This document shows, piece after piece, positions 1-11,037 of a stretch of DNA of 64,000 nucleotides. Within the stretch, counting starts at the first letter, position 1. Every line of letters starts with the position of its first letter. The stretch spans positions 3,619,106 to 3,683,105 of the forward strand of contig CM030933.1 in assembly GCA_018136815.1 (NCBI GenBank). Direction: 5' to 3'. The translations under genes and the position numbers were made by a program. This stretch comes from Isochrysis galbana. Taxonomy: Eukaryota; Haptophyta; Isochrysidales; Isochrysidaceae. The notes under the pieces are model-generated. The model ran no database searches, was not told the origin of the DNA, and saw only the letters and a list, made by a program, of their open reading frames with translations.

Positions 1-415
1 CTTTCTCTCCCTTTCACTTCTCTCTCTTCCCTCCCCGCCCCCCTCCCTTCACCCCACCCCCTTCTCTCCCTCACCCGCTCGCTCTCACTCCCTAAAACTC
101 TCACTTTCACTCTCTCCCCCACCCTCCCTAGCTGCCTCCCTCGCTCCCTTCCCGACTACCTGTCTGTTTGGTTGGTGCCTTCTCTCAGGCCACCTCCCTG
201 CCTCCCCGCTTGCCCTCGTTTTCCATTCGCCCTCAGTCTTTCTCCCTTCGCATACCCGCAGCTCTCCTCCTCCTTTGGCCCTCTGTCTGCCCAAGCTTTC
301 TCTGAATCCACTTGGTCTGACTCCCATTGGGCCGTTTCCCGTCACCCGCACGATCCTTCACCGCTGCTGATCGCCCTTGCCTCTATTGCTTGCTTCCCTT
401 GAGGTCCACTCGATC
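1..415. other. CT-rich upstream region of malic enzyme
   Basis: Pyrimidine-rich, low-complexity DNA (long runs of C, T and CT). No convincing conserved coding sequence is seen. The malic enzyme that follows is missing part of the usual N-terminal domain, so one or more upstream exons may lie here or beyond the window edge. The CT-rich sequence just before the coding part could serve as a polypyrimidine tract or 5' UTR. Confidence 0.5.
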
Positions 416-2236
416 ATGAGCCTCGGCCACCAGCTGTGGGCGTACGCATACATGCGCATGCTATACCATAAGTCACCAGATCTGTACTACACGGTCCTCC
501 TCGCAGAGCCCGTCAAGCTGCTCCCGGTCGTCTACACTCCCACCGTGGGCGAGGCCTGCCAGAAGTTTGGGCTGATGCCACAATACCGGCGCGGATGCTA
601 CGTCTCGCTCAGCGACCGCGGTCACGTGCGCGAGGTACTCGAGGAGTATGCGCGCGCCGAGCTGCCGACCGACGCGGCGGGCAGGCCGCTCTGCGACTGC
701 ATTGTCTTCTCCGACGGCGGGCGCATCCTTGGACTTGGCGACCTCGCTGCCTGGGGCATGGGCATCCCCATTGGGAAATTGGACCTGTACACCGTGTGCG
801 CCGGTGTTAACCCGTACCGCACAATCCCACTCATCATCGATGCCGGCTGTTTCGGCACGGAGGGCAACACGGACCACCTCATCGTGAGGGACCATCCGCT
901 CTACACGGGGATGAGAGCAAACCGGCAGATTCACACATCCGCTGCAGGCACCCAGGTGAACACCGCCTACTACGGAAAGGGGTCGATCATTCGTGAACTC
1001 TTCGAGGCGGCCACTTCTTTGTTTGGAAGAAGGTGTGCGACCTTCCCGCCACCTGCTTCTAGCCTTCGGAACCGCATTGAACACGCGGCCGTCGCGAGGC
1101 CTCAATGCTACCACACCGTAACCCTACCTAAATGCTACGTCCACCCCTTTGCAGATGTCTGCTGCAGTTCGAAGACTTCAACTCGAACGACGCCTTCCCC
1201 TTGCTCGAAGAGTACAAGAAGGACTACCTCACTTACAACGATGACATTCAGGGCACAGCCGCCGTTGCCGTCGCTGCCATCATGGGCGCCATCAAGCTGC
1301 GTGATCCCTTATGCACAAACTACGTTGAAGCTCTCCAGCACGAGGTACGTGTCTCATCTCACCTTCGACGTATCGGTGCCCTCAAGATGGCGCGTTCGCA
1401 CTTCCCTACCGCATTCCATTCGTATCGTTCTTGCGCAGGTGTTCCTCTTCCATGGAGCCGGATCCGCAAATCTCGGTACGGCAACGCTGCTGCGCGACGA
1501 GGCAGGAGTCCCCGCCTCCTCCATCTACATTACCAACTCGCGTGGTGTGGTGTGGTACGACCCCTCGAACCCGAAGAACGGGAACTTCCGCAACGGAGAG
1601 CAGAAGGGCCTAGGGGCACGCGGACCTCTCAATTTTGACGGCTCTTCGCTCCTGTCGACCATCAAGGCCGTCAAGCCCTCGTGCCTCATTGGCGCCGTCG
1701 GGCGCGACCCCAACTGCTTCAACAAGCAGGTGATAGAGACGATGCTCGAGGTCAATCCCGGTCGCCGTCCCGTCGTCTTTGCACTCTCAAATCCCATGAC
1801 GAAAGCCGAAGTCACCGCTGTCAAGGCGTATGGCTGGTCCAGTGGCCGCGTCATTTACGGGAGCGGGACAGCAATGCCACAAGTGCAGGTCGGCTCAGTT
1901 CTGCGTTCGCCGGGCCAAGTCAACAACGTATACATTTTCCCGGGCGTCTCATTCGGTGCCATCTGCTGCGCGGCCTCCACCATCCCGGAGAAGTTTTTCC
2001 TCGCTGCCGCGCGTGGTGTCGCCAACTCTTTGGACGATGCAGACGTGAAGGTGGACTCTGTAGTGCCCTCGCGCGCGAGAATCCGCGAGGTATCATTAAA
2101 TGTTGCGACAGAGGTCGTCCTAGAGGCCCAGCGGCTTGGCCTTGCGGCACATCGCTTAGGTGAGGATCGCGCTGCTGTGATGGCGAAGCTGCGCGAGATG
2201 ATGTGGTCACCCCCGCTAAGGGATAGCAGGCTCTGA
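416..2236 (+). CDS. Malic enzyme (NAD(P)-dependent), 3 exons, N-terminus possibly incomplete
   Basis: Oxidative decarboxylation of malate to pyruvate with reduction of NAD or NADP. Proposed exons are 416-1032, 1155-1344 and 1439-2236, with GT-AG introns of 122 and 94 bp; they join in frame to 534 residues. Visible family landmarks are YTPTVGEACQ near residue 40, the DGGRILGLGD...GMGIPIGKL block, the metal-binding FEDF...YNDDIQGTA segment spanning intron 1, a nucleotide-binding HGAGSANLGTA loop after intron 2, FALSNPMTKAE, and NNVYIFPGVSFGAI. The whole catalytic core is present. The first ATG at 416 leaves the protein shorter at the N-terminus than usual (family members have roughly 60-100 more residues before YTPTVGEA), so an upstream exon is likely. 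Cofactor preference and compartment cannot be read from this sequence. Confidence 0.9.
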   Translation: MSLGHQLWAYAYMRMLYHKSPDLYYTVLLAEPVKLLPVVYTPTVGEACQKFGLMPQYRRGCYVSLSDRGHVREVLEEYARAELPTDAAGRPLCDCIVFSDGGRILGLGDLAAWGMGIPIGKLDLYTVCAGVNPYRTIPLIIDAGCFGTEGNTDHLIVRDHPLYTGMRANRQIHTSAAGTQVNTAYYGKGSIIRELFEAATSLFGRRCATFPPPASSLRNRIEHAAVARPQCYHTVTLPKCYVHPFADVCCSSKTSTRTTPSPCSKSTRRTTSLTTMTFRAQPPLPSLPSWAPSSCVIPYAQTTLKLSSTRYVSHLTFDVSVPSRWRVRTSLPHSIRIVLAQVFLFHGAGSANLGTATLLRDEAGVPASSIYITNSRGVVWYDPSNPKNGNFRNGEQKGLGARGPLNFDGSSLLSTIKAVKPSCLIGAVGRDPNCFNKQVIETMLEVNPGRRPVVFALSNPMTKAEVTAVKAYGWSSGRVIYGSGTAMPQVQVGSVLRSPGQVNNVYIFPGVSFGAICCAASTIPEKFFLAAARGVANSLDDADVKVDSVVPSRARIREVSLNVATEVVLEAQRLGLAAHRLGEDRAAVMAKLREMMWSPPLRDSRL

Positions 2237-3314
2237 GGGTTATTTTACTGCCACACTTGGCACATTGTAGCTGGGAGCCGTGAATGGAGCGCTACAGATT
2301 TAGTGTGGTGCTTTCGGAGGGTGGTGCTAGCGCAAGGAAATGGCCTCGGTAATCGGCGAAGGGCGCCTACTCGCTCCCACCGGCAGCGCAAAGCCTCGTG
2401 CTCATGCATTTGGTGGCATGGCCGCCTTGGTGAAACGAAGCGCACGCTCCGCTCCCATCTCGTTCCTCTCGAGCGAAACTTGCACGAGCGCTTTCATCCA
2501 TGTATCCAAGCAGTTGTTAGCGAAGGAGCGCTTACACTTACACTCACCCAGCGAATCGTGGCGACTTGAGGTCCTCGACGTCTAACGCCCAGGGAGAAAT
2601 CTACTACTAGTGCGACGGCCTTATGCCTTACGGCGGGCTCGGCACCCATACTGGCTCACATCGTCGACACAAGCTCGATAAATTCTTATTCACCCGCTTG
2701 TTGTGTTGTTGTGTGCGTGCATACATAGCGTGCACTAAATCTAGTGTGTTTGTGTCACAACCACAAACAAGGAACGCTGCCATTGCTTAGCGAGAATAGT
2801 AAGGTCTACAATTATGCTGGGAGGTCAGAGGTGCCGGCAACGTTTAGCATGCGCCCATGGCGGAACGCTGAAACAATACAACATTTGAGTGCGTTAGTAC
2901 CACTACTGCCGTAAGCGCCCCGGTATACGCACGACAGCCCTTAGCGCACTTGCACGTAAACCTTGACCAACGTGCTGATGTCTCAAACACACGCAAACAT
3001 GTGTCCCTTCGAACTCTCCCCTCACAGACCCCTGGCTCCCATTAGAACTCCCCACAAGTTAAAATAAGAAAACCAGTGAAGCTGCCGCCGCACCAGGGGA
3101 TGACAACTGAGAGGGGGGGGCGTCCGCTCGCTCGCATCGCAGTAGGAGAGGCGAGGTGGGAGCTGAATCGCACCCTTTTCTGGCGAAGAGTTTCGTGGTC
3201 ACACGTAGACCCCCTGGGAGCTTTGTTGTGGGCTTTGGAGAATTGTCAAAAGATGCCTCCCCCCTCCCATATTAGTAGTTGAAAAGTCCTGTTTGACCGC
3301 CCTATAGTGCACGT
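2237..3314. other. Intergenic, no gene recognised
   Basis: About 1.1 kb between the end of malic enzyme and the 3' end of the convergent EXS gene. Only short ORFs without family features are present; both flanking genes would need their polyadenylation signals here. No RNA gene was recognised. Confidence 0.5.
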
Positions 3315-4781
3315 CTATGCCAACAACTTCCAGTGCACGTTACTCGGCCTGTGGTGAGGTAGACGTGTCCGATCGGTACCACCATCGAGCGAGGACTTTT
3401 CAGTCGGCAATGACTTGATGCAGTGCGCCTCCCATTCGACGCGGAATGCGACCCATTGCGCACGTCTCAATAGCTCTACACAACCGAGAAGCAGAATGAT
3501 GTGCTGTTGTACGACACGTTGCCGTGGTGAGATCAGGACCGCCCATCCTAGGCGGGCGATGCTGTTGGTGCATGCAGCCACATGAAAAGCCCAGCGGGGG
3601 TACAAGCGTTTGTCGTTGTGTACGGTTATCGACCGGTGAACGAGGGGGTGGCCCCAATCGAAGTAGAGATCCCATGCTCCAGCATAAAAGGTTGACACCA
3701 CCGACATCACCCACCACGCATTGTGAAACGAGGCGGATCGGCTGGAGGCGAGCGATAGCACAACCACACTGATTGAGCAGCAGTACTTGACGCAGTTCAA
3801 CGCGTGCCGCCGCACGGGTGTGGCAGCGAGCTGCCGCGCGCATTGCATTAACCGAATCCAGAATGGGAAAACCGAGAGGATAGCGCTGGCACACCCATAC
3901 ACCAACGACCCATCGGAGGTACATACCTCACTCATTCCGCTTAAGGAGCCGATGGTGGGCTCGTACGAAATGCCGAAAACCTCGCCCGTAGAGTACATGC
4001 AGCCCATCTGTAAAAAGTCGATCAATAACTTTGGCATCGACGTGAGGATGTCGGCCAGCAAAGTGTCGCAAAAGGAGGGAGCGGTGAGCGGAGCGGTCAG
4101 TACGCGAACAAAGCCCTGCAATAGCGATGCACGCTGCGAGTGGTCGTCCCACTCAGCCATCCAATCGCGCGGCCACAAGAGGAAGAGGATTGTGGTGCCA
4201 ATGGCGGCAAGGGGCCAGACATGCTTGTTTGGAGTGAGCTCGCTCGTCAGAGTGAGCACGTAGAGTGAAAAGCACGCGAAGACAACACACATGACGCTAA
4301 AGCTAGCTCGCACAATAGCGTGGTAGTTGTGAACCGATGGCACGGAGAGGATGTCGCGATAACGCACGCCCGTCCGCTTCCAGATAAAGAGGACGACACC
4401 GTAGCACAGCGCAAAGTAGCAAAGTAGGAAGAGGCCTCGAAACAATGGGTAATAGGCTACTGCCAGCTCTTCCATGGAGCCTTGCTGGTGATGCGCGGCC
4501 GCCATTAGCACGGCTGCCATCAGGAACATCTGCAGCGCAAACCCTGTCTGTAAACCCAGGACAAAGAAACGAGCCTTCAAGGTATCAACAGTGACTAGCT
4601 TTGGGAATTCGTGGCCGAGAGTCTCCAAGAGCTTTGCTGTGGGCACTGGATGCGTAGCAAGTGGGTGTGCGGCGACATCGACAGCCAGGTTGTGCATATT
4701 TGCCATGTGACTGAATGCGTCATCGCACGCGCAGGTCGTCACGCTGGGAATAAGTGGCGCCCGCTGATCTGCAGAAGGCAT
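3315..4781 (-). CDS. EXS-domain membrane protein (ERD1/XPR1/SYG1 family) without SPX domain
   Basis: Single-exon ORF of 488 residues starting at an ATG. It shows the EXS-family layout: several hydrophobic segments from residue 70, the FRGLFLLCYF...VLFIWKRTGV block near 114-140, FCDTLLADILTSM near 237-249 (the family LAD-LTS motif), FWIRLMQCARQLA near 307-319, WDLYFDWG near 370-377, and a terminal RRAQWVAFRVEWE segment like the C-terminal signature of the family. EXS proteins include phosphate exporters (XPR1, PHO1) and Golgi proteins (ERD1). No SPX domain is encoded upstream, where the sequence turns G-rich and repetitive. A full SPX-EXS gene lies 1.9 kb upstream on the same strand, so the pair may be an old tandem duplication in which this copy lost SPX. 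Transport substrate and compartment are not shown by the sequence. Confidence 0.85.
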   Translation of the reverse strand: MPSADQRAPLIPSVTTCACDDAFSHMANMHNLAVDVAAHPLATHPVPTAKLLETLGHEFPKLVTVDTLKARFFVLGLQTGFALQMFLMAAVLMAAAHHQQGSMEELAVAYYPLFRGLFLLCYFALCYGVVLFIWKRTGVRYRDILSVPSVHNYHAIVRASFSVMCVVFACFSLYVLTLTSELTPNKHVWPLAAIGTTILFLLWPRDWMAEWDDHSQRASLLQGFVRVLTAPLTAPSFCDTLLADILTSMPKLLIDFLQMGCMYSTGEVFGISYEPTIGSLSGMSEVCTSDGSLVYGCASAILSVFPFWIRLMQCARQLAATPVRRHALNCVKYCCSISVVVLSLASSRSASFHNAWWVMSVVSTFYAGAWDLYFDWGHPLVHRSITVHNDKRLYPRWAFHVAACTNSIARLGWAVLISPRQRVVQQHIILLLGCVELLRRAQWVAFRVEWEAHCIKSLPTEKSSLDGGTDRTRLPHHRPSNVHWKLLA

Positions 4782-5699
4782 CGTCGGATGGCGTCAGCCC
4801 GATCCTCTCCGATCGGAAAGGACCGAAGGAGTTGGAGGAGAATGGGAGAGGGTGGACAGGACCCCGACAATCGAGAAGAGGAGGACTTGCAACGGGAGGA
4901 GGCGTTGGGGCGGGCGGAGAGCGGGGGGAGGAGGCGAGAGGCGAGAGGCAGAAGCAAGCGAGAGCGCGCAAGGAAACTGAGCCGCAGGGCGGGGTGGGGG
5001 TCTGGAAAGGGGGGGGGGGAGGGGGGAGAAGGGGGGGGGCGGACAAAGGTCTTCCTCCGTCCGGACGAGAGAAAGCTCTCTCTCTCTCTCGCTGCGAATT
5101 CACAGGAATACGAAAATATCCAGCTCTCTCGCTGTGAACGGCTCCGCCTGCTACTCGCCGCCCTTGCTCACGTTAGACGTGTGTGCGTTCCTCTCGGGGT
5201 AGGAGTATCTGGAGCTTGTGCGTGTCTTCGACTAACCTCGGTAGGTTGAAGTTAAAGGCATATGGTTTGTGCTACGATAGTAAGATAGTACACCAGTGCG
5301 TGGGGCGTGGGGGGCTCATGTTGTTACTGAGCCTCGAGCCGCACGGGCTCGACACTCGACACCCCCCTCCGGAACGCACAATGCTAGAGGGGACGATTCT
5401 ACACTCGCACGATGAGACTGACTAGGAGCTAGTTCAGTAGAGTGCCGGCTGGACCCAGCCTGCAAGCCCTGGAACAGCCGCCTCTAGACTGGTATTGGCC
5501 CCAGTGGCGATGGCGTCCGCCGTGCGGAGTTGTTGGGCAACAGTATCCCGGGCGTAAAAAAAAACCTTTTAATATTCTTACCGCACTCGCGGCGAATGGA
5601 ACCACTACCTACAACACGTAGCACGTAGCATACTTTCTACACCCCCATTCCCCCGGCCCTCCTCCCCCCGCCATTAGGCGGCTCCCGCCGTACACTACT
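4782..5699. other. Intergenic, G-rich low complexity
   Basis: Contains GGGAGG-type purine runs (about 4850-5060) and no supported gene. It separates the EXS-only gene from the dispersed-repeat copy at 5.7 kb. Confidence 0.5.
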
Positions 5700-5719
5700 A
5701 GGGTTCTATGGGGATTGGG

Positions 5720-6110
5720 GTGTGAAGGGCTTAGATATGGTCCGGTGGCCCGCGTCCCGCGTCCCCCGCTGCTGGTGATCCGTCCCCCCCTTCCTCCTAT
5801 GCCTCTCGGGCTCGCGGCGTACTCTGTCTCGACTTATCTTGTAAACAGGCGCGGAGCTCTCGCTCACGCCCACCCCCTTCTCCGCGCGCTCTCTCGCTCT
5901 CTCCCCCCTCCCGCGGCACGCGCGATGGCGCGCCTGCGGCAGGCTTGCCGTTCTGCAGTTGCCCATTGGCGACCCCTGGAGGTTCCTGGAGGCCAGCTCA
6001 GGGGGCAGAGGAGGTTGGGGCTGGCTGGGCCTTGGCCTCCCCTGCCTCTCCCTCGCTAGCGCTCCTGAGCCTCTGGGGCCCCCACGGTGCACCTGTCAAC
6101 TTGTCGACCA
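5720..6110 (+). repeat. Dispersed SINE-like repeat, copy 1 (body only)
   Basis: Shares blocks with the copy at 17.86-18.42 kb (inverted there): a segment around TAGATATGGTC near 5733, GATCCGTCCCCCCTTCCTCC, ACGCGCGATGGCGCGCCTGC near 5920, CAGCTCAGGGGGCAGAGGAGG near 5994, and TCCCCTGCCTCTCCCTCGCT. Short ORFs here are not supported as genes. No terminal hairpin is visible at this copy. Confidence 0.7.
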
Positions 6111-6654
6111 GGAGAAACTTTACTGGAGAGTGGAGAGTGCTCCTGCTCCAACCTTCTCGAATGTTTTCTTTTTTCCTTCGATTTCCCCGAGGTGCATCTG
6201 AGATGGGTCTCTGGTTGCGACGATGGAACGAGGCACCACACTGACTGCACACTGCGGCCTCCAAGGCTCCACCACAAGATCGCGCGAGGTGCGGTGTCAT
6301 CGTCTACGTGGGGCTTGAGGCCCTCCTATGTATTTTTCATAGTCAAGCCCCCAACGCGAGCAACCCTCAGAAGGGGGGTGGAAATGCTGCGTTAGCTGAA
6401 GAAAGATTTATCAACGGGGGAAGGGGAGGAGGTGGAGAGATGGGAGATAAGGGCGATGTCGTTAGAGAGGTAGGGAAACCTAGACGTTAGCAGGTGTAGG
6501 TGTAAGCCGATAGTCTTCAGATGTTTTTTTGGCCTAAAATCTTCAGATGTTCTTTTTGAATCGCCGCTGAGTAAAAACCGTCTGCTTAACATCGGAAGGA
6601 GACACATTCCAGGATGCGAGCTTCGTAGCTAATCACGACGCCCATTGTGTTGCT
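6111..6654. other. Spacer downstream of SPX-EXS gene with truncated repeat 3' ends
   Basis: No gene seen. At 6517-6560 the motif CTTCAGATGTT occurs twice with T-rich stretches, resembling the 3' end of the SINE-like family seen complete at 30.8 kb. These may be 5'-truncated copies. The 3' UTR of the minus-strand SPX-EXS gene must end here. Confidence 0.4.
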
Positions 6655-9600
6655 TCACTCCTCAGGCAATTTTTGGCGTGTCAACGTCGATAAAAGAGCC
6701 AACGCCCCGAGAAGCAATAAGTACGAGCCTAGTTCAAACAACAAATGCTTGCGCATTTTGGGCTCTACATCGGTCTTCTCCTTGGTCTTCCTATCGAAAT
6801 GCATCGGTATATCATTGATACGCCGGAACCCCTCGGTGTTGTATAAATGTTCCGCTTCTAGCCTCAACACCGCCCAGAAAGCGCGGCGGACCTGCACGAG
6901 GAAGGATGGAGGGGGGGGGACTCGTTCTCTGGCGTCAAGTCAGATGGCAAATATCAAGAACATGCGTTTGAGCGGCATACTTGAGCAGCACACCATCTCT
7001 ATCATTGGCACAAGAATTTGTATTCCTTGAGTGACGATCTCCTTGACGCCGGTGGACATGCTCGTATCGGCAAAGGTCGATGTGATGATACCGGGTGCGA
7101 GCGTTGCTGTCCACCCAAACCGCAAAATAAGGTCTATGATCCGTGTCGTTGGAGAGGGCTTTCATTAGTGCATGCAGAGGGAGCGGTGCACGACGTAGCA
7201 TTCTGCGTAGGTATTGGGCCAGCATAGCACCCCGCCTTCGCATCGGCCTCGGGAGCAGCCCCGAAAAGCCGCAGCATTTTTATAGATGGCTAAGAAGCAT
7301 GTGTCAGGGGTAAGTCGGCGGGGCGGGGGGGGGAGCGCACCCGCAAGAATGGCACCGTGGTAGGCCCTACGTGATCTGAACACCATAGTCTTCTCGCGCA
7401 TTGCGCTCTCGCGACAATTGAAGCTGACGACATTTTGCCAGGGCAAAAGACGCCAATCCATGGACACGTCCCAGATGAACGTGTAGAGGGTGGATCCAAG
7501 GTAAGCGAAAAGCCATCCAACCTGCACAAACCATAACAAGATTTCAACTTGTGAGACAATCCTTCCGATGCCAAGGAAAACCTGACATTGAACCGGCGGC
7601 TTTCAGCAAATCGCGGGCTGCAGTGCACCTGCACCCATGCAGCGGGATCGCCCGGGCCTCTCTTGTAGGCGCTCGAGGTGAACGAGGGGTGAAGCGCTCC
7701 AAAAAAGACCACAAGAAGTGCGGTTGCATATTTGAGCGCGTTGGGGAGCGCCGGTACGCGCTTGTGGGTATCGTGGGCGACGCGCAAATTTTGGAGAAAG
7801 CGGCAGAGCAAAGGTAAAGCAATGAGTATTGGCGCGGTGAGAGTCTGCTGCCAGAGCAGATCATGGCACCTGTGAGGACAGTCGGGTACCGAGACAAGCG
7901 AGGATAGCGTGATGCCCGATCTCTTGCATGCTAGAACCTAGGACCGTGTACTTACTGTATGCGGGCCTGGAGAGAGCTCGTCACATATGCGAACACGTCC
8001 TGGTGGCTTCCGCCGCGCACGGCCACCATAACACATACCTAATAAGTGCGCTTCTCACTCTAAGAAAGCCGGGATGTAACGCACCTTCCCTGCTGATCAT
8101 TGGCAGTCATCCACTCGAGTGTGAGTATGTAGCACGCCGAGTAGACAAGGTCAACTAGTGGCTTGACAAGGGACGTCAGGACGTCGCCAATAAAGGAGGT
8201 CCACAGAGTCACAGGTACTAGAGGTGAAGAGAAGACTTGCCGCAACGCTTCAATGAGGCGTGAGCCACGGCGCCACGGAAACAGAATCGAAGATAGAATC
8301 AGTATGAAGAGGACGGAGGGGAAAATACCAGCATTTATGCGTGGCGGCAGTTCGGATAGGATGGCCTTGGAGTAGAGAAGCAACGATACTAAGACAAGGG
8401 TAAGCTGTTGCGTGCCTAGTATGAGCGACTCGTAGACGCCTAGCACCTGAGATAAGGAACGAGTGTGCAAGATATTGGGACCGAGCCAGGCTACGATCGG
8501 AGGTGAGATGGATCGGAGTTGATTCTGGTCATTACGCCAAGCCGAACTGCAACTGCTCGTACGCACCTCCTCATCCCTCAACTCAAATAAGAACAGGTAG
8601 TTGACGCGCGCTCGTGACCAAAAGTAACAAGTAGTGGCCCACAGATAACAGCCAAAGACGAGAGCAAGCGACACGCGATAGACGGGCATTTCGTACTCCA
8701 AGAACACCTGTGCAGTGACGGCGGGTATAAGAAACAATGACCGGTCATTCGCCCAGGTAGCACAGGACAAGACTTTGAGAGGCTTTGCCACGAACGAATG
8801 GTGTTAATGGGCCGAGTAGCTAGTGCAGGCAATGACTACGAGCCCATCCCGCTGAGCGCTACCATGTAGGCGGCCAGGCTAGCGCTAGCATTCAGCCGGC
8901 GCCAGCCTAGATGCTCGCCTAGGCGACAATCGCTCACCATGAGTCGAGCCTGTCGAGCTGGGTGAAGATTCAGCACGCGAGTGTCGATGCATAGGTCCCA
9001 TAATAGCCAGACCGCCAGGGTGGCAGCAACACCCAGACGGATGCCGATGCCAAATTGATGCCAGAGTCGCGAGCGGCCGCGCCGCACAAGTAGGTCAGCA
9101 CGAGCCACCTACGTCGAAATTGGGCCGTAACAAGTATGGAAAGACACAGGGAACATGAGCGGATGGAAATAGGACTAACGCAAGCCCCTGCCGTAGGATG
9201 TGAGTACCATGCGTCTGGTGTGTGAACACGGCGTAGAATGTTTAAGTGATGAACATCGGTTGGGAAGATCTAGGAAGTATGGCGCCAAAAGGTTGCGATG
9301 TGGTCAGTTGCAGGCTTATCGATGCAGCTCGATCGTCGAGAAAGGAAGGTGGGAAGGCGTTGGCGCGCTATCGTGTGGTTCCAGGGCTTCTTGCCTGCAC
9401 GTTGCCATCACAAAACGCGTCGGCGAAAGCCTTCTCAAGGTCTTCCGCGATCCGATCGACGCCAGCGTGGCCAATGAAGTCCAAACCGTCCAGCCGCGCC
9501 ATGAATTCCTTCTTGCGCCGCAGCCGGTGCGGCACAGATTTCGTATGCTTCTTGACGATCTTGACGAATCCAGTGTAGTTTAGAATGGAATAGTTGCGGA

Positions 9601-11037
9601 GTTCCTGCAGCTCGCGATAGAGCTAGTGTGCGAAACAACAAGTAGTTCAGTTTCAGCTCAATCAGCCCATCCACAACGGCATAACTCATACGTGCTGGGA
9701 TGTCAGGAGGCCCGAAGGCAGGCATCACCCTCGCCGAAACAAGCCACCTTCTACGCAACCCTTTGATAGGATTTCAATGTCCTTGCCACGTGACTGACCA
9801 TAGCGGACTCACCTGTGACACAGCGCGTCGCAGCGAGGAGCGGTCATGTATCCATGCCGAATCGCGTATTTTTGCGGAACGTTGGTTGCCACTCTTGATG
9901 AAACCTCGCTTCTTGGTACGAGCGGCATGGTCTGCCACCACCTCCACCGCGCCCTCACCAGCGGCTGCAATCTCGCTCATTGAGCTCGCGAGCGCTTCAG
10001 TGACGTCAACAGTGCCGGAGGTGCTATCTTTGGATGCACTGCCAGCATTGGTTCCACTCAGAGCGCGCAGCCGTGGCAGATAAAACTCGAGTTGATCCCT
10101 GAGAGACGTGAGAATCATCACGTAGAAGCCGTTGACCTTGTCAGACTGCGCCTCGAGCGCTCTTTGAAATTGAGTGTTTGGGTCGACACTTGGACCTAAA
10201 GATGCATAATGGAGTAGCCGGGCGATGAGAACTTGGAACTACTCGGACCGGGCACGAGTGCACACATGACGATAGTCATCAGCCGAGGTAGCTTACCATC
10301 AACGATGACACTGCTGCGTGTCAGCCCGGCAACAAAACGCCTCGCCTTACCCACAGGCGAACTCGGACACTCTTTGGGATCAAGTTCGGGCAAGGAGGCA
10401 ACATAACTCGCAGGAACTGCGTCCTTCGGGTCTTCAGGTGCCCTCGCAACGCCAGACGTATAAGCCCCATCCGCCGTGGCCATGGCAGAAATACGCTGGG
10501 GTGGCATCGAGGGACCGGCTGAACGCCTCTGGGACCCAGCCAACGCATCAGAGGCCAAGAGCGGAGTGCTTAAGTCGACCGATGCAGAGTCCTTTTCGAA
10601 TATGCAAGCGTCAGAAACGGCGGCCTCTATCGCCGAGAACCCTGTGACGCCGGGCGATTCGGAGAGTTTGCTTTCTGAGGCCTCTGGCGTCGTGCCACTG
10701 ACCTCGGTCTGCACAATCAGGTCGATCAGCGCCTTCAGCGCGGCGTAGTCAATGTACTGCTCAGACCACTCGGCGCGCTTGTTGGCCTCAAGCTTCTCGG
10801 TGCTAGAGGAAGCGGGCCATCAGAAGGGAGGTTTCGAGGTCAGGTAAGGGCGTGGGAAGGGGTCGAGTGGCCGAGAAGATGGCGAGTGGCCGAGAGGAGG
10901 GAGTTTTCGAAGTCATGAGAGTGAGGTTGTGGGGAGAAGGAGAGGAGTGGGGGCACGGGGGTCGAAGCGTCGGTGTGTATGGAGAGGAGGGGGGGGGGGG
11001 GGGGGGGGGGGGGCTCGTGTGGCGCGTACAACTTCAT
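6655..11037 (-). CDS. SPX-EXS protein, XPR1/PHO1-type phosphate exporter, 11 exons
   Basis: Proposed exons, 5' to 3' on the minus strand: 11037-11030, 10802-10297, 10195-9813, 9622-9401, 9108-8863, 8707-8567, 8446-8085, 7869-7629, 7521-7341, 7133-6994, 6891-6655. All introns are GT-AG and phases agree throughout, giving 888 residues. Exon 1 supplies only the first eight bases, which splice to give the canonical SPX start MKF followed by KLEANKRAEWSEQYIDY. The SPX domain continues in exons 3-4 with QFQRALEAQSDKVNGFYVMI and LYRELQELRNYSILNYTGF then KIVKKHTK, the lysine-rich helix that binds inositol pyrophosphates in this family. Long low-complexity inserts separate the SPX parts. Exons 5-11 encode the EXS membrane domain: YRVSLALVFG, GDVLTSLVKPLVDL, WDVSMDWRLL, DLILRFGWTATLAP and VRRAFWAVLRLEAEHLYN. 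Expected role is phosphate export under PP-InsP control; that is inferred from the family. Confidence 0.88.
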
